Shown: positions 20,726 through 29,119 of the stretch, piece after piece | Numbering within the stretch: the stretch's first letter is position 1 | Layout of the letters: the number at the start of each line of letters is the position of its first letter | Source: Streptomyces sp. NBC_00683 | GTDB lineage: Bacteria > Actinomycetota > Actinomycetes > Streptomycetales > Streptomycetaceae | NCBI RefSeq assembly: GCF_036226745.1 | Contig: NZ_CP109013.1 | Coordinates: 3,348,001 to 3,412,000 of the forward strand | DNA: 64,000 nucleotides | Direction of reading: 5' to 3' | Notes under the pieces: generated by a model | What the model was told of the DNA's origin: nothing | What the model saw: the letters and a program-made list of their open reading frames with translations, nothing else | The model's database searches: none | Translations under genes and position numbers: made by a program

Positions 20726-21328
20726 ATGACTGATCAGCGCCGCCTCGTGCTCGCCTCCGCGTCCCCCGCCCGTCTCGGCCTCCTGCGCCAGGCGGGCTTC
20801 GCCCCCGAGGTGATCGTCAGCGGCGTGGACGAGGACGCGCTCTCGGCCCCGACACCGGCCGAGCTGGCGCTCGTACTGGCCGAGGCCAAGGCCGCCGCCG
20901 TCGCGGCCCGCCCCGAAGCCTCGGGCGCGCTCGTCATCGGCTGCGACTCCGTCCTCGAGCTGGACGGTGAGGCGCTCGGCAAGCCCGCCGACAGCGAGGA
21001 GGCCACCGCGCGCTGGAAGTCCATGCGCGGCCGGTCCGGGGTCCTGCAGACCGGGCACAGCGTCATCGACACGGCGACCGGCCGTACGGCGTCGGCGACC
21101 GCGTCCACCGTCGTCAGGTTCGGCGAGCCGACCGACGCCGAGGTGGCCGCCTATGTCGCTTCCGGCGAGCCTCTCCATGTCGCGGGCGCGTTCACCCTGG
21201 ACGGCCGCTCGGCGCCCTTCGTCGACTCGATCGAGGGCGACCACGGCAACGTCATCGGGCTCTCGCTGCCCCTGCTGCGCCGCCTGCTCGGCGAACTCGA
21301 CATCTCCGTGACGGAGTTGTGGGTCTGA
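20726..21328 (+). CDS. maf: Maf-family nucleoside triphosphate pyrophosphatase
   Basis: Hydrolyses non-canonical or excess NTPs (dTTP/UTP or methylated nucleotides, depending on subgroup) to NMP and pyrophosphate; Maf proteins are also linked to septum control. 200 aa. The N-terminal [18 protein letters not shown] and the metal/substrate segment [18 protein letters not shown] are diagnostic, as is [15 protein letters not shown]. The start is the ATG at 20726 (MTDQRRL); an in-frame ATG at 20717 would add three residues. The neighbouring four-helix membrane protein gene is convergent. Confidence 0.92.
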   Translation: MTDQRRLVLASASPARLGLLRQAGFAPEVIVSGVDEDALSAPTPAELALVLAEAKAAAVAARPEASGALVIGCDSVLELDGEALGKPADSEEATARWKSMRGRSGVLQTGHSVIDTATGRTASATASTVVRFGEPTDAEVAAYVASGEPLHVAGAFTLDGRSAPFVDSIEGDHGNVIGLSLPLLRRLLGELDISVTELWV

Positions 21329-21340
21329 GCGGGCCCGGTT

Positions 21341-21814
21341 TCACGCCGGCGCGGGCGCCCCGGCTCCGGCGCCGCTCCCGCTGGTGCCGGTCTCCTTCTC
21401 GTCGCTGCCCGTCTCACGGCGTCCGTACGCCACCAGGGTGAGCACGATCAGTCCCAGGACGACCATCATGAAGGCGAACGCGGTCCAGCCGACCAGTCCG
21501 ACCACCACGGCGCCCAGCACCCCGTGCACGACCGCGCACCCGATGAGGGCGATCCTGCCGATCCGGCCCGGCGCGCGGTCACGGATCCCGGCCAGCAGCG
21601 GGATCAGACCGCACGCCACCAGCAGGAGCCCGGAGAAGCCGCCCATCACCCATGTGCCGGTGGACATCACGTCCGGGTCCATGCCCGCCAGGGACATCTT
21701 CTGATTGTCGACGACCGTTGCGAGGATGCCGTTGATGAGCACGATGCCCGCGGCTTCCCCGAACAGAACGATCGCGGTTATGACGGCCACTGATCTGCGC
21801 ACCACGGCGCCCAC
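21341..21814 (-). CDS. Four-helix membrane protein, function unknown
   Basis: A 157-aa protein with four hydrophobic helices (about residues 8-28, 55-77, 88-110 and 112-130) and a low-complexity Gly/Ala/Pro-rich cytoplasmic tail after GRRETGSDEKE. No family recognised beyond a conserved actinobacterial integral membrane protein. It sits tail-to-tail with maf (12 bp apart) and head-to-head with accA2 across a 358-bp gap. Confidence 0.7.
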   Translation of the reverse strand: MGAVVRRSVAVITAIVLFGEAAGIVLINGILATVVDNQKMSLAGMDPDVMSTGTWVMGGFSGLLLVACGLIPLLAGIRDRAPGRIGRIALIGCAVVHGVLGAVVVGLVGWTAFAFMMVVLGLIVLTLVAYGRRETGSDEKETGTSGSGAGAGAPAPA

Positions 21815-22172
21815 CCCCTGTTACCTGTAGTACCTGCGATACAGCGCGGACCCTACTAACCGGTAATCCTCCGGACAAGGGGTCGCGCAGTCCTCGCGCC
21901 TCCTCGTACGTTCGGCAAAGATTCCATCGGCCGTTCGTAGGGTGTCCACAAAGAAACACTGCATGTGGCTGACCGTTAGAACAGAGACTTGGACCACACC
22001 TCGTGGCTACTGTGCGGTTAAGGATCGCGGCGTACCGTGGTGCGACAAGGGATTTCGCGACTCGAGCAAGCCTCGAATCACACTCCGTGTGGGCAAGTTC
22101 ACCTTTGGGGACGGGTCGTACGGCCGTGTCGGTAGTCCCTAAACTCAGCTTGTTCTCAAGGAGGGAGTCATC
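21815..22172. other. Promoter region between the membrane protein gene and accA2
   Basis: This 358-bp gap has clearly lower GC than its surroundings, as promoter regions do here. TAAACT (22140-22145) is a possible -10 for accA2, 27 bp before its GTG. No convincing gene, hairpin or known operator was seen; GTGT/ACAC near 21941-21958 forms only a weak inverted repeat. Confidence 0.4.
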
Positions 22173-23927
22173 GTGCGCAAGGTGCTCATCGCCAACCGTG
22201 GCGAAATCGCTGTCCGCGTTGCTCGGGCGTGCCAGGATGCCGGAATCGCGAGCGTAGCCGTCTACGCCGATCCGGACCGGGATGCTCTGCATGTCCGCGC
22301 GGCCGACGAGGCGTTCGCTCTGGGCGGTGACACCCCGGCCGCCAGCTACCTGGACATGGGCAAGGTCCTCCAGGCGGCCAAGGACTCCGGGGCCGACGCG
22401 ATCCACCCCGGCTACGGCTTCCTCTCGGAGAACGCCGAGTTCGCCCAGGCCGTCCTGGACGCCGGCCTGACCTGGATCGGCCCGCCCCCGCAGGCCATCC
22501 GCGACCTCGGTGACAAGGTCGCCGCCCGGCACATCGCCCAGCGCGCCGGCGCCCCCCTCGTCGCCGGCACCCCCGACCCGGTCTCCGGCTCGGACGAGGT
22601 CGTCGCGTTCGCCGAGCAGAACGGCCTCCCGATCGCGATCAAGGCCGCCTTCGGCGGCGGCGGCCGCGGCCTCAAGGTCGCCCGCACCCTCGAAGAGATC
22701 CCCGAGCTCTACGACTCCGCCGTCCGCGAGGCCGTCGCCGCGTTCGGCCGCGGCGAGTGCTTCGTCGAGCGCTACCTCGACAAGCCCCGCCACGTGGAGA
22801 CCCAGTGCCTGGCCGACTCCCACGGCAACGTGGTCGTCGTCTCCACCCGCGACTGCTCCCTGCAGCGCCGCCACCAGAAACTGGTGGAGGAGGCCCCCGC
22901 ACCGTTCCTCTCCGAGGCACAGAACGCCGAGCTGTACGCCGCGTCGAAGGCCATCCTCAAGGAAGCCGGCTACGTCGGCGCCGGCACCGTGGAGTTCCTC
23001 GTCGGCACGGACGGCACCATCTCCTTCCTCGAGGTCAACACCCGCCTCCAGGTCGAGCACCCGGTCACCGAGGAGGTCACCGGCCTCGACCTCGTCCGCG
23101 AGATGTTCCGCATCGCCGACGGCGAGGAGCTCGGCTACGGCGACCCCGCCGTGCGCGGCCACTCCTTCGAGTTCCGGATCAACGGCGAGGACCCCGGCCG
23201 CGGCTTCCTGCCCGCCCCCGGCACCGTCACCACCTTCAGCCCGCCCTCCGGCCCCGGTGTCCGCCTCGACGCGGGCGTCGAGTCCGGCAGCGTCATCGGC
23301 CCCGCCTGGGACTCCCTCCTCGCCAAGCTCATCGTGACCGGTGCTACGCGTGAGCAGGCACTCCAGCGCGCCGCCCGCGCCCTGCGCGAGTTCACAGTCG
23401 AGGGCATGGCCACCGCCATCCCCTTCCACCGGGCCGTCGTCGCCGACCCGGCATTCACCGCCGACCCGTTCCGCGTCCACACCCGGTGGATCGAGACGGA
23501 GTTCGTCAACGAGATCCCCGCCTTCGCCGTCCCCGCCGACACCGAAGCGGACGAGGAGTCGGGCCGCGAGACCGTCGTCGTCGAGGTCGGCGGCAAGCGC
23601 CTCGAGGTCTCCCTGCCCTCCTCGCTCGGCATGAGCCTGGCCCGCACCGGCCTCGCCGCCGGCGCCAAGCCCAAGCGCCGCGCCGCGAAGAAGGCCGGCT
23701 CCGCCGCCTCCGGCGACACCCTCGCCTCGCCCATGCAGGGCACCATCGTCAAGATCGCCGTCGAGGAGGGCCAGGAAGTCAAGGAAGGCGACCTCATCGT
23801 CGTCCTCGAAGCGATGAAGATGGAACAGCCCCTCAACGCCCACCGCTCCGGCACCGTCAAGGGCCTGGCAGCCGAGGTCGGCAGCTCCGTCTCCTCCGGC
23901 GCCATGATCTGCGAGATCAAGGACTGA
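22173..23927 (+). CDS. accA2: Acyl-CoA carboxylase alpha subunit (biotin carboxylase + biotin carrier)
   Basis: A 584-aa fusion that carboxylates its own biotin with ATP and bicarbonate and hands the carboxyl group to carboxyltransferase beta subunits such as PccB. Domains: biotin carboxylase N-domain (1-115, [14 protein letters not shown]), ATP-grasp (115-315, [12 protein letters not shown] and [14 protein letters not shown]), C-domain to about 450, an Ala/Lys linker, and the biotinyl domain (505-584) with EAMKMEQ; Lys549 takes biotin. AAGGAGGGAG precedes the GTG start. A strong terminator follows. Alpha subunits of this type are shared between acetyl- and propionyl-CoA carboxylases in Streptomyces. 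Confidence 0.95.
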   Translation: MRKVLIANRGEIAVRVARACQDAGIASVAVYADPDRDALHVRAADEAFALGGDTPAASYLDMGKVLQAAKDSGADAIHPGYGFLSENAEFAQAVLDAGLTWIGPPPQAIRDLGDKVAARHIAQRAGAPLVAGTPDPVSGSDEVVAFAEQNGLPIAIKAAFGGGGRGLKVARTLEEIPELYDSAVREAVAAFGRGECFVERYLDKPRHVETQCLADSHGNVVVVSTRDCSLQRRHQKLVEEAPAPFLSEAQNAELYAASKAILKEAGYVGAGTVEFLVGTDGTISFLEVNTRLQVEHPVTEEVTGLDLVREMFRIADGEELGYGDPAVRGHSFEFRINGEDPGRGFLPAPGTVTTFSPPSGPGVRLDAGVESGSVIGPAWDSLLAKLIVTGATREQALQRAARALREFTVEGMATAIPFHRAVVADPAFTADPFRVHTRWIETEFVNEIPAFAVPADTEADEESGRETVVVEVGGKRLEVSLPSSLGMSLARTGLAAGAKPKRRAAKKAGSAASGDTLASPMQGTIVKIAVEEGQEVKEGDLIVVLEAMKMEQPLNAHRSGTVKGLAAEVGSSVSSGAMICEIKD

Positions 23928-23945
23928 GCGCTCTTCTCCTCCCGG

Positions 23946-23989
23946 GGGCCCGGTCGCTGTCGATGACGTACCCGACAGCGACCGGGCCC
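23946..23989 (+). terminator. Intrinsic terminator after accA2
   Basis: A perfect 17-bp stem (23946-23962 with 23973-23989) around a 10-base loop, 19 bp after the accA2 stop codon. Confidence 0.85.
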
Positions 23990-24033
23990 TCGGTGGCATC
24001 CTGGACGCAGGCGGAGACCAGGAGGACAGCGCG

Positions 24034-24645
24034 ATGGCGATGAGCACGGCACGGACACCGGACCGGCCGATGCGCGCCGACGCGCGCCGCAACTACGAGC
24101 GGCTGGTCGGCGAGGCCCGCACGTCCTTCGCCGAGCACGGTACGGATGCCTCCCTCGAGGACATCGCCCGGCAGGCCGAGGTCGGCATCGGCACGCTGTA
24201 CCGGCACTTCCCGAACCGTCACGCGCTGATGAACGCGGTGTTCCAGGAAGCCCTGGCCTCACTGCTCGCCCGCTCGCACGAACTGGCGGAGGCGGAGCAG
24301 CCGTGCAGGGCGCTGGTGGAGTGGCTGGGCGCGATCGTCACCCATGCCGGTGAGTACCGCGGCCTGGCACAGGCGCTCATGTCGGCGTCGGGCGACACGA
24401 CTTCGGCACTGGCGCAGTGCAATGTGCCCCTGCGTCAGGCGGGGGCGCGGCTACTGGCGCGGGCCCAGGCGAGCGGTTCGGTGCGGGCGGACGTCTCGAT
24501 CGACGACCTGCTCCAGCTGACGAACGCGATCGCGCTGGCGGCCGAGCAGACTCCGTCGGATCCCGGGCTGGCCGACCGCCTTCTGATGCTGACGCTCCAG
24601 GGCCTGAAGAGCGGGGCAGCCGCACCTGGCCCACACGGCGGCTGA
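24034..24645 (+). CDS. TetR-family transcriptional regulator
   Basis: A 203-aa one-component regulator. The N-terminal HTH (residues 18-62) reads ARTSFAEHGTDASLEDIARQAEVGIGTLYRHF, the standard TetR pattern; the rest is a helical ligand-binding/dimer domain with no ligand evident. It has its own start after the accA2 terminator, so it is probably not co-transcribed with accA2. The target is unknown; TetR proteins commonly act on adjacent genes, and here the nearest divergent candidate is absent (the next gene is convergent). Confidence 0.9.
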   Translation: MAMSTARTPDRPMRADARRNYERLVGEARTSFAEHGTDASLEDIARQAEVGIGTLYRHFPNRHALMNAVFQEALASLLARSHELAEAEQPCRALVEWLGAIVTHAGEYRGLAQALMSASGDTTSALAQCNVPLRQAGARLLARAQASGSVRADVSIDDLLQLTNAIALAAEQTPSDPGLADRLLMLTLQGLKSGAAAPGPHGG

Positions 24646-24721
24646 GGCAGTCCCCCGGCCCCCGGTTGTTTCGGGGAGGGGAAGGCGGACGGAGAGAGGC
24701 CGCCACACGGCCCCGCTACCG

Positions 24722-25693
24722 CTACCGCCGCCGCAGGTCCGCCACCCGGGCACGCTCCCCCGGCCCCTGCTCGGCCAGTGCCGCCGCACTCCGCAACTGC
24801 GGTGGCCCCAGACCCGAGTGGCCCCCGGGCTGGGTGCGGCGCTGGCCCGGGAGCGGCATGTCCCGCCGGGGCCGGTGGCCCGCGCCGCTCTCACCGCCGG
24901 AGGACTCCGTGTCGGGTCCCGCGACCGTGATCTCCACGCCCTGGTCCGCCAGAGCCTGCAGCTCGGTGGCGGCACGCTCGTCGTGGACCGGTGGTTCGTC
25001 CGTCACCAGCCGGGTGATCAGCTCCGTGGGCACCGTCTGGAACATGGTGTCGGAGCCGAGCTTGGTGTGGTCCGCGAGGACCACCACCTCCGCCGCCGCC
25101 TGCACCAGCGCCCGGTCGACGCTCGCCGAGAGCATGTTGGACGTGGACAGCCCGCGCTCGGCGGTCAGTCCGCTCCCGGAGAGGAACGCACGGGACACCC
25201 GCAGCCCCTGGAGGGACTGCTCGGCCCCGCTGCCCACGAGCGCGTAGTTGCTCCCGCGCAGGGTGCCACCGGTCATCACCACTTCCACCCGGTTGGCATG
25301 GGCCAACGCCTGGGCGACGAGCAGCGAGTTGGTGACCACGGTCAGACCGGGAACACGCGCGAGCCGGCGGGCCAGCTCCTGCGTGGTCGTTCCGGCGCCG
25401 ACCACAATGGCCTCGCCTTCACCGACGAGGCCGGCGGCCAGGTCGGCGATAGCCGTTTTCTCCGCGGTGGAGAGATGGGATTTCTGCGGAAAGCCGGACT
25501 CCCGCGTAAAACCGCCCGGCAAAACCGCACCGCCATGTCGGCGGTCGAGGAGTCCTTCTGCCTCCAGTGCCCGCACGTCCCGCCGTACGGTCACTTCGGA
25601 GGTCTGGACGACGCGGGCGAGCTCACGGAGCGATACCGCCCCGTTGGCGCGCACCATTTCGAGGATCAACTGACGACGTTCTGCAGCGAACAC
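24722..25693 (-). CDS. DeoR-family transcriptional regulator with an extended disordered tail
   Basis: A 323-aa regulator. The HTH (residues 1-57) contains VSLRELARVVQTSEVTVRRDVRALEAEGLLDRRHGGA, a typical DeoR recognition region. The sugar-phosphate sensor domain (75-235) keeps GAGTTTQELARRL, VTNSLLVAQAL and VVLADHTKLG. From about residue 255 there is a Gly/Pro/Arg/Gln-rich tail of nearly 70 residues that DeoR proteins normally lack. Effectors in the family are sugar phosphates; deoxyribose- or ribose-phosphate would fit because nucleoside catabolism genes start 2.5 kb away. It is the best local candidate for reading the six CTACGCGCGTAG operators, but no such site is seen at its own promoter. 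Confidence 0.88.
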   Translation of the reverse strand: MFAAERRQLILEMVRANGAVSLRELARVVQTSEVTVRRDVRALEAEGLLDRRHGGAVLPGGFTRESGFPQKSHLSTAEKTAIADLAAGLVGEGEAIVVGAGTTTQELARRLARVPGLTVVTNSLLVAQALAHANRVEVVMTGGTLRGSNYALVGSGAEQSLQGLRVSRAFLSGSGLTAERGLSTSNMLSASVDRALVQAAAEVVVLADHTKLGSDTMFQTVPTELITRLVTDEPPVHDERAATELQALADQGVEITVAGPDTESSGGESGAGHRPRRDMPLPGQRRTQPGGHSGLGPPQLRSAAALAEQGPGERARVADLRRR

Positions 25694-25763
25694 GAAACTG
25701 ACAGTAACCTGGCCATGGGTTGCTTTTCAGCAGTTTGCGCCGAATAAGAGAAGTTGTACATGC

Positions 25764-25795
25764 ACAGGGCCCCCTAGTGGTATAGGAGGCCCTGT
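25764..25795. terminator. Probable terminator hairpin
   Basis: ACAGGGCC (25764-25771) pairs with GGCCCTGT (25788-25795), followed by TGTTGTTC on the plus strand. It lies between the lpdA stop codon and the DeoR gene, so it most likely ends minus-strand lpdA transcripts, though its T-rich side faces the other way. Confidence 0.5.
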
Positions 25796-25903
25796 TGTTG
25801 TTCATGGGTGGTCCGGGAGATGCCGGGGAGATGTACAAACACCCTGTCAGGACGCCGGGGACGCCGGGAGTTGCCGGTTCGCCGGCAGCCCTCCGGGTCC
25901 TGC

Positions 25904-27343
25904 CTACGCCTCGCCGGCCCGCTTACGGGTGTGCAACTGCCGGGCCACTTCAGCGATCGATCCGGACAGGGACGGGTACACGGTGAACGCGTTCGCGATC
26001 TGTTCCACGGTCAGGTTGTTGTCGACCGCGATCGAGATCGGATGAATCAGTTCACTGGCCCTCGGTGCGACGACACAGCCGCCGACCACGATGCCGGTGC
26101 CGGGCCGGCAGAAGATCTTGACGAAGCCGTCCCGGATGCCCTGCATCTTGGCGCGCGGATTGCGCAGCAGCGGCAGTTTCACGACGCGGGCGTCGATCTT
26201 GCCGGAGTCGACATCGGCCTGGCTGTATCCGACCGTGGCGATCTCGGGGTCGGTGAAGACGTTGGAGGAGACCGTCTTCAGGTTCAGCGGGGCCACCGCG
26301 TCCCCGAGGAAGTGGTACATCGCGATCCGGCCCTGCATCGCGGCGACGGAGGCCAGCGCGAAGATGCCGGTGACGTCGCCGGCCGCGTACACGCCGGGGG
26401 CGCTCGTGCGGGAGACCCGGTCGGTCCGGATGTGGCCGGACTCCTTGAGCAGGACCCCGGACTCCTCCAGGCCCATCCCCGCGGTGTTGGGGATCGCGCC
26501 GACGGCCATCAGGCAGTGCGTACCGGAGATGACGCGGCCGTCGGCCAGCGTGACCTCGACGCGGTCCCCGACGCGCTTCGCGGACTGGGCCCGGGAGCGG
26601 GCCATGACGTTCATGCCGCGGCGCCGGAAGACGTCCTCCAGGACGGCTGCGGCGTCCGGGTCCTCGCCCGGGAGGACCCGGTCGCGGGAGGAGACGAGGG
26701 TGACGCGGGAGCCGAGCGCCTGGTAGGCACCGGCGAACTCGGCGCCGGTCACACCGGAGCCGACCACGATGAGCTCCTCGGGGAGCTCGTCCAGGTCGTA
26801 GACCTGGGTCCAGTTCAGGATGCGCTCGCCGTCGGGCAGTGCGTCCGGGATCTCCCGGGGGTGGGCACCCGTCGCGATCAGGACGGCGTCGGCGGTGAGG
26901 CGCTCCTCGGTGCCGTCGGCCGCGGTCACCACGACCTGGCGGGAGCCGTCGGCGGCCTGGAGGCCCTCGAGGCGGCCGCGGCCGCGCATGACCCTGGCAC
27001 CGGCGCGGGTGACGGAGGCGGTGATGTCGTGGGACTGGGCGAGCGCCAGGCGCTTGACCCGTCGGTTGACCTTGCCGAGGTCGACACCGACCACACGCGC
27101 CGCCTGCTCTATGTGCGGCGTGTCGTCGGCGACGATGATGCCGAGTTCCTCGTACGAGGAGTCGAAGGTGGTCATCACCTCGGCCGTCGCGATCAGGGTC
27201 TTCGAAGGTACGCAGTCGGTGAGTACCGACGCGCCGCCGAGGCCGTCGCAGTCGACGACGGTCACCTCGGCGCCGAGCTGGGCGCCCACCAGTGCCGCCT
27301 CGTAGCCGCCGGGGCCACCGCCGATGATCACGATCCGGGTCAC
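25904..27343 (-). CDS. lpdA: LpdA-like NAD(P)H-quinone reductase (flavoprotein disulfide reductase family)
   Basis: A 479-aa FAD/NAD(P)-binding protein. FAD motif IIGGGPGGYEAAL (5-17), NAD motif VVGSGVTGAEFA, second FAD motif GVYAAGDVTG and the dimerisation domain FTDPEIATVGYSQ are all present. The redox-active CxxxxC is missing: the segment reads GGASVLTDCVPSKT with a single Cys, so it cannot be a true dihydrolipoamide dehydrogenase. This is the pattern of Mycobacterium LpdA (Rv3303c), which reduces quinones. It starts at the GTG at 27343. A lpdA-GGCT-deoD-pmmB order is shared with mycobacteria as I recall it. Confidence 0.88.
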   Translation of the reverse strand: MTRIVIIGGGPGGYEAALVGAQLGAEVTVVDCDGLGGASVLTDCVPSKTLIATAEVMTTFDSSYEELGIIVADDTPHIEQAARVVGVDLGKVNRRVKRLALAQSHDITASVTRAGARVMRGRGRLEGLQAADGSRQVVVTAADGTEERLTADAVLIATGAHPREIPDALPDGERILNWTQVYDLDELPEELIVVGSGVTGAEFAGAYQALGSRVTLVSSRDRVLPGEDPDAAAVLEDVFRRRGMNVMARSRAQSAKRVGDRVEVTLADGRVISGTHCLMAVGAIPNTAGMGLEESGVLLKESGHIRTDRVSRTSAPGVYAAGDVTGIFALASVAAMQGRIAMYHFLGDAVAPLNLKTVSSNVFTDPEIATVGYSQADVDSGKIDARVVKLPLLRNPRAKMQGIRDGFVKIFCRPGTGIVVGGCVVAPRASELIHPISIAVDNNLTVEQIANAFTVYPSLSGSIAEVARQLHTRKRAGEA

Positions 27344-27605
27344 GAAAAGTCCGCCTCGCGTGGTGTCTTCCCGCGGCCGTCTGCCGCCCCGGCCGGGGGT
27401 CCGGGGGATCGCCCCGGGGAATGCAGTACGTAATTCATTGTCCCGCACGCGCCAAGGTGCTTCGCCCCGGGGCCCTCCATACGGGAACGAGGCCGATCGG
27501 GCCACGGCCCGCAGGCCCGCGGACACCGCCCCGGACGACGCCCCGGCCGGGGGCTTCCTCACAGGAAACGGCACGCGCCCCGCCACCTCCCGTACCCTCG
27601 ACCCC

Positions 27606-28043
27606 ATGTCGCTCTACGCCGCGTACGCCGGCAACCTCGACGCGCGGCTGATGACGCGCCGCGCCCCGCATTCCCCGCTGCGCGGCACCGGCTGGCTCAA
27701 CGGCTGGCGGCTGACGTTCGGCGGGGAGCAGATGGGCTGGGAGGGCGCGCTCGCCACGGTCGTGGAGGCGCCGCGTTCCCAGGTCTTCGTCGCGCTGTAC
27801 GACCTGGCGCCGATGGACGAGGACTCGATGGACCGCTGGGAGGGTGTCGGCCTCGACATCTACCGGCGGATGCGGGTGCGCGTGCACACCCTGGACGGCG
27901 AGGAACCGGCCTGGATGTACGTGCTGAACGGCTACGAGGGCGGGCTGCCGTCCGCCCGCTATCTGGGCGAGGTGGCCGACGCCGCCGAGTCCGCGGGCGC
28001 GCCGCACGACTATGTGATGGGCCTGCGCAAGCACCCCTGCTGA
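27606..28043 (+). CDS. Gamma-glutamylcyclotransferase-fold protein
   Basis: A 145-aa protein. YAAYAGNLDARLM at the start is a variant of the YGSN substrate loop; EGVGLDIYRRMRVRV and AWMYVLNGYEGGLPSARYL complete the GGCT-like beta-barrel pattern. Family members release 5-oxoproline from gamma-glutamyl compounds, but this actinobacterial branch is uncharacterised. TACCCT lies seven bases before the ATG at 27606 with no ribosome-binding site, suggesting a leaderless mRNA. Divergent from lpdA. Confidence 0.75.
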   Translation: MSLYAAYAGNLDARLMTRRAPHSPLRGTGWLNGWRLTFGGEQMGWEGALATVVEAPRSQVFVALYDLAPMDEDSMDRWEGVGLDIYRRMRVRVHTLDGEEPAWMYVLNGYEGGLPSARYLGEVADAAESAGAPHDYVMGLRKHPC

Positions 28044-28155
28044 GCTCCCGCCGAGCCCGTGCCGATCCCCTGTTGAGCGGCACTCCCCGCAGCACTGCCG
28101 CACCGCTTTCGTACGAAAGTACGAGTACGACAGGCCAGACTCTGAACCTGCGCAT

Positions 28156-28167
28156 CTACGCGCGTAG
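28156..28167 (+). promoter_or_regulatory. Nucleoside-regulon operator, deoD copy
   Basis: Perfect palindrome CTACGCGCGTAG centred about 31 bp before the deoD GTG, overlapping the spacer upstream of a TACCCT -10 (28180-28185). One of six copies in the window, all at nucleoside genes; the position suits a repressor. Confidence 0.75.
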
Positions 28168-28192
28168 GGATTCACCGGTTACCCTCATCCGC

Positions 28193-29017
28193 GTGAACGC
28201 ATCTGTTATTCCGGACCACATCCAGGGCGACCCCCACGTCGCCGCAGCCGACGCCGCCGCCCGCCTGCGCGAGCTCACCGGTGCCGAGACCCATGACGTC
28301 GCCCTCGTGATGGGCTCCGGGTGGGCCCCCGCCGGCGATGCGCTCGGCGCGCCGGAGGCCGAGTTCCCGGTGACCGCACTGCCCGGATTCCCGGCGCCCG
28401 CGGTGGAGGGGCACGGCGGCACGATCCGCTCGTACCGGATCGGTGAGAAGCGCGCCCTGGTCTTCCTCGGCCGCACGCACTACTACGAGGGCCGCGGCGT
28501 CGCCGCCGTCGCCCACGGTGTCCGTACGGCCGTCGCCGCGGGCTGCAAGACCATCGTCCTGACGAACGGCTGCGGCGGTCTCCGCGAGGGCATGCGCCCC
28601 GGACAGCCCGTGCTCATCAGCGACCACATCAACCTCACGGCGGCGTCGCCGATCATCGGCGCCAACTTCGTCGACCTGACCGACCTGTACTCGCCGCGGC
28701 TGCGCGCGTTGTGCAAGGAGATCGACGAGACCCTCGAAGAGGGCGTGTACGTGCAGTTCCCCGGCCCGCACTACGAGACTCCGGCCGAGATCAACATGGT
28801 GCGCGTGATGGGCGGCGACCTCGTCGGCATGTCCACCGTGCTGGAGGCCATCGCGGCCCGTGAGGCGGGCGCGGAGGTGCTGGGGATCTCCCTGGTCACG
28901 AATCTGGCCGCCGGCCTGAGCGGTGAGCCCCTCAACCACGAAGAGGTCCTCCAGGCCGGCCGGGACTCGGCCGCCCGGATGGGTTCGCTCCTGGCCCGGG
29001 TCCTCGACCGGATCTGA
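28193..29017 (+). CDS. deoD: Purine-nucleoside phosphorylase (trimeric type)
   Basis: Splits inosine, guanosine and their deoxy forms with phosphate into base plus (deoxy)ribose-1-phosphate. 274 aa. The family motifs VMGSGWAPAG (phosphate site), GRTHYYEGRG, TNGCGGLREGMRPGQPVLISDHINLT and QFPGPHYETPAEI are those of the homotrimeric class, not of the hexameric E. coli DeoD; the symbol follows mycobacterial usage. The GTG at 28193 follows TACCCT by seven bases, so the mRNA is probably leaderless. An operator palindrome lies in the promoter. pmmB follows after 102 bp and may be read through. Confidence 0.93.
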   Translation: MNASVIPDHIQGDPHVAAADAAARLRELTGAETHDVALVMGSGWAPAGDALGAPEAEFPVTALPGFPAPAVEGHGGTIRSYRIGEKRALVFLGRTHYYEGRGVAAVAHGVRTAVAAGCKTIVLTNGCGGLREGMRPGQPVLISDHINLTAASPIIGANFVDLTDLYSPRLRALCKEIDETLEEGVYVQFPGPHYETPAEINMVRVMGGDLVGMSTVLEAIAAREAGAEVLGISLVTNLAAGLSGEPLNHEEVLQAGRDSAARMGSLLARVLDRI

Positions 29018-29119
29018 GCAGGACCGGCCTCGCCGGCGTCCGGGGCGCGGTGGTCGGGGCAGAGCCCCCGCAGCGCCCCTCCCCGGCCCACACAACCGCA
29101 CCGCAGAAAGGCGGACACC

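Noticed and set aside
21941..21958. GTGT...ACAC inverted repeat in the accA2 upstream region as a DasR-like operator
   Set aside because: It does not fit the TGGTCTAGACCA-type consensus; only four bases pair.
25764..25801. Structured GTGGTATAGG-containing stretch considered as a tRNA or attachment site
   Set aside because: No cloverleaf, anticodon loop or T-loop (GTTCGA) could be drawn; it reads as a simple hairpin.
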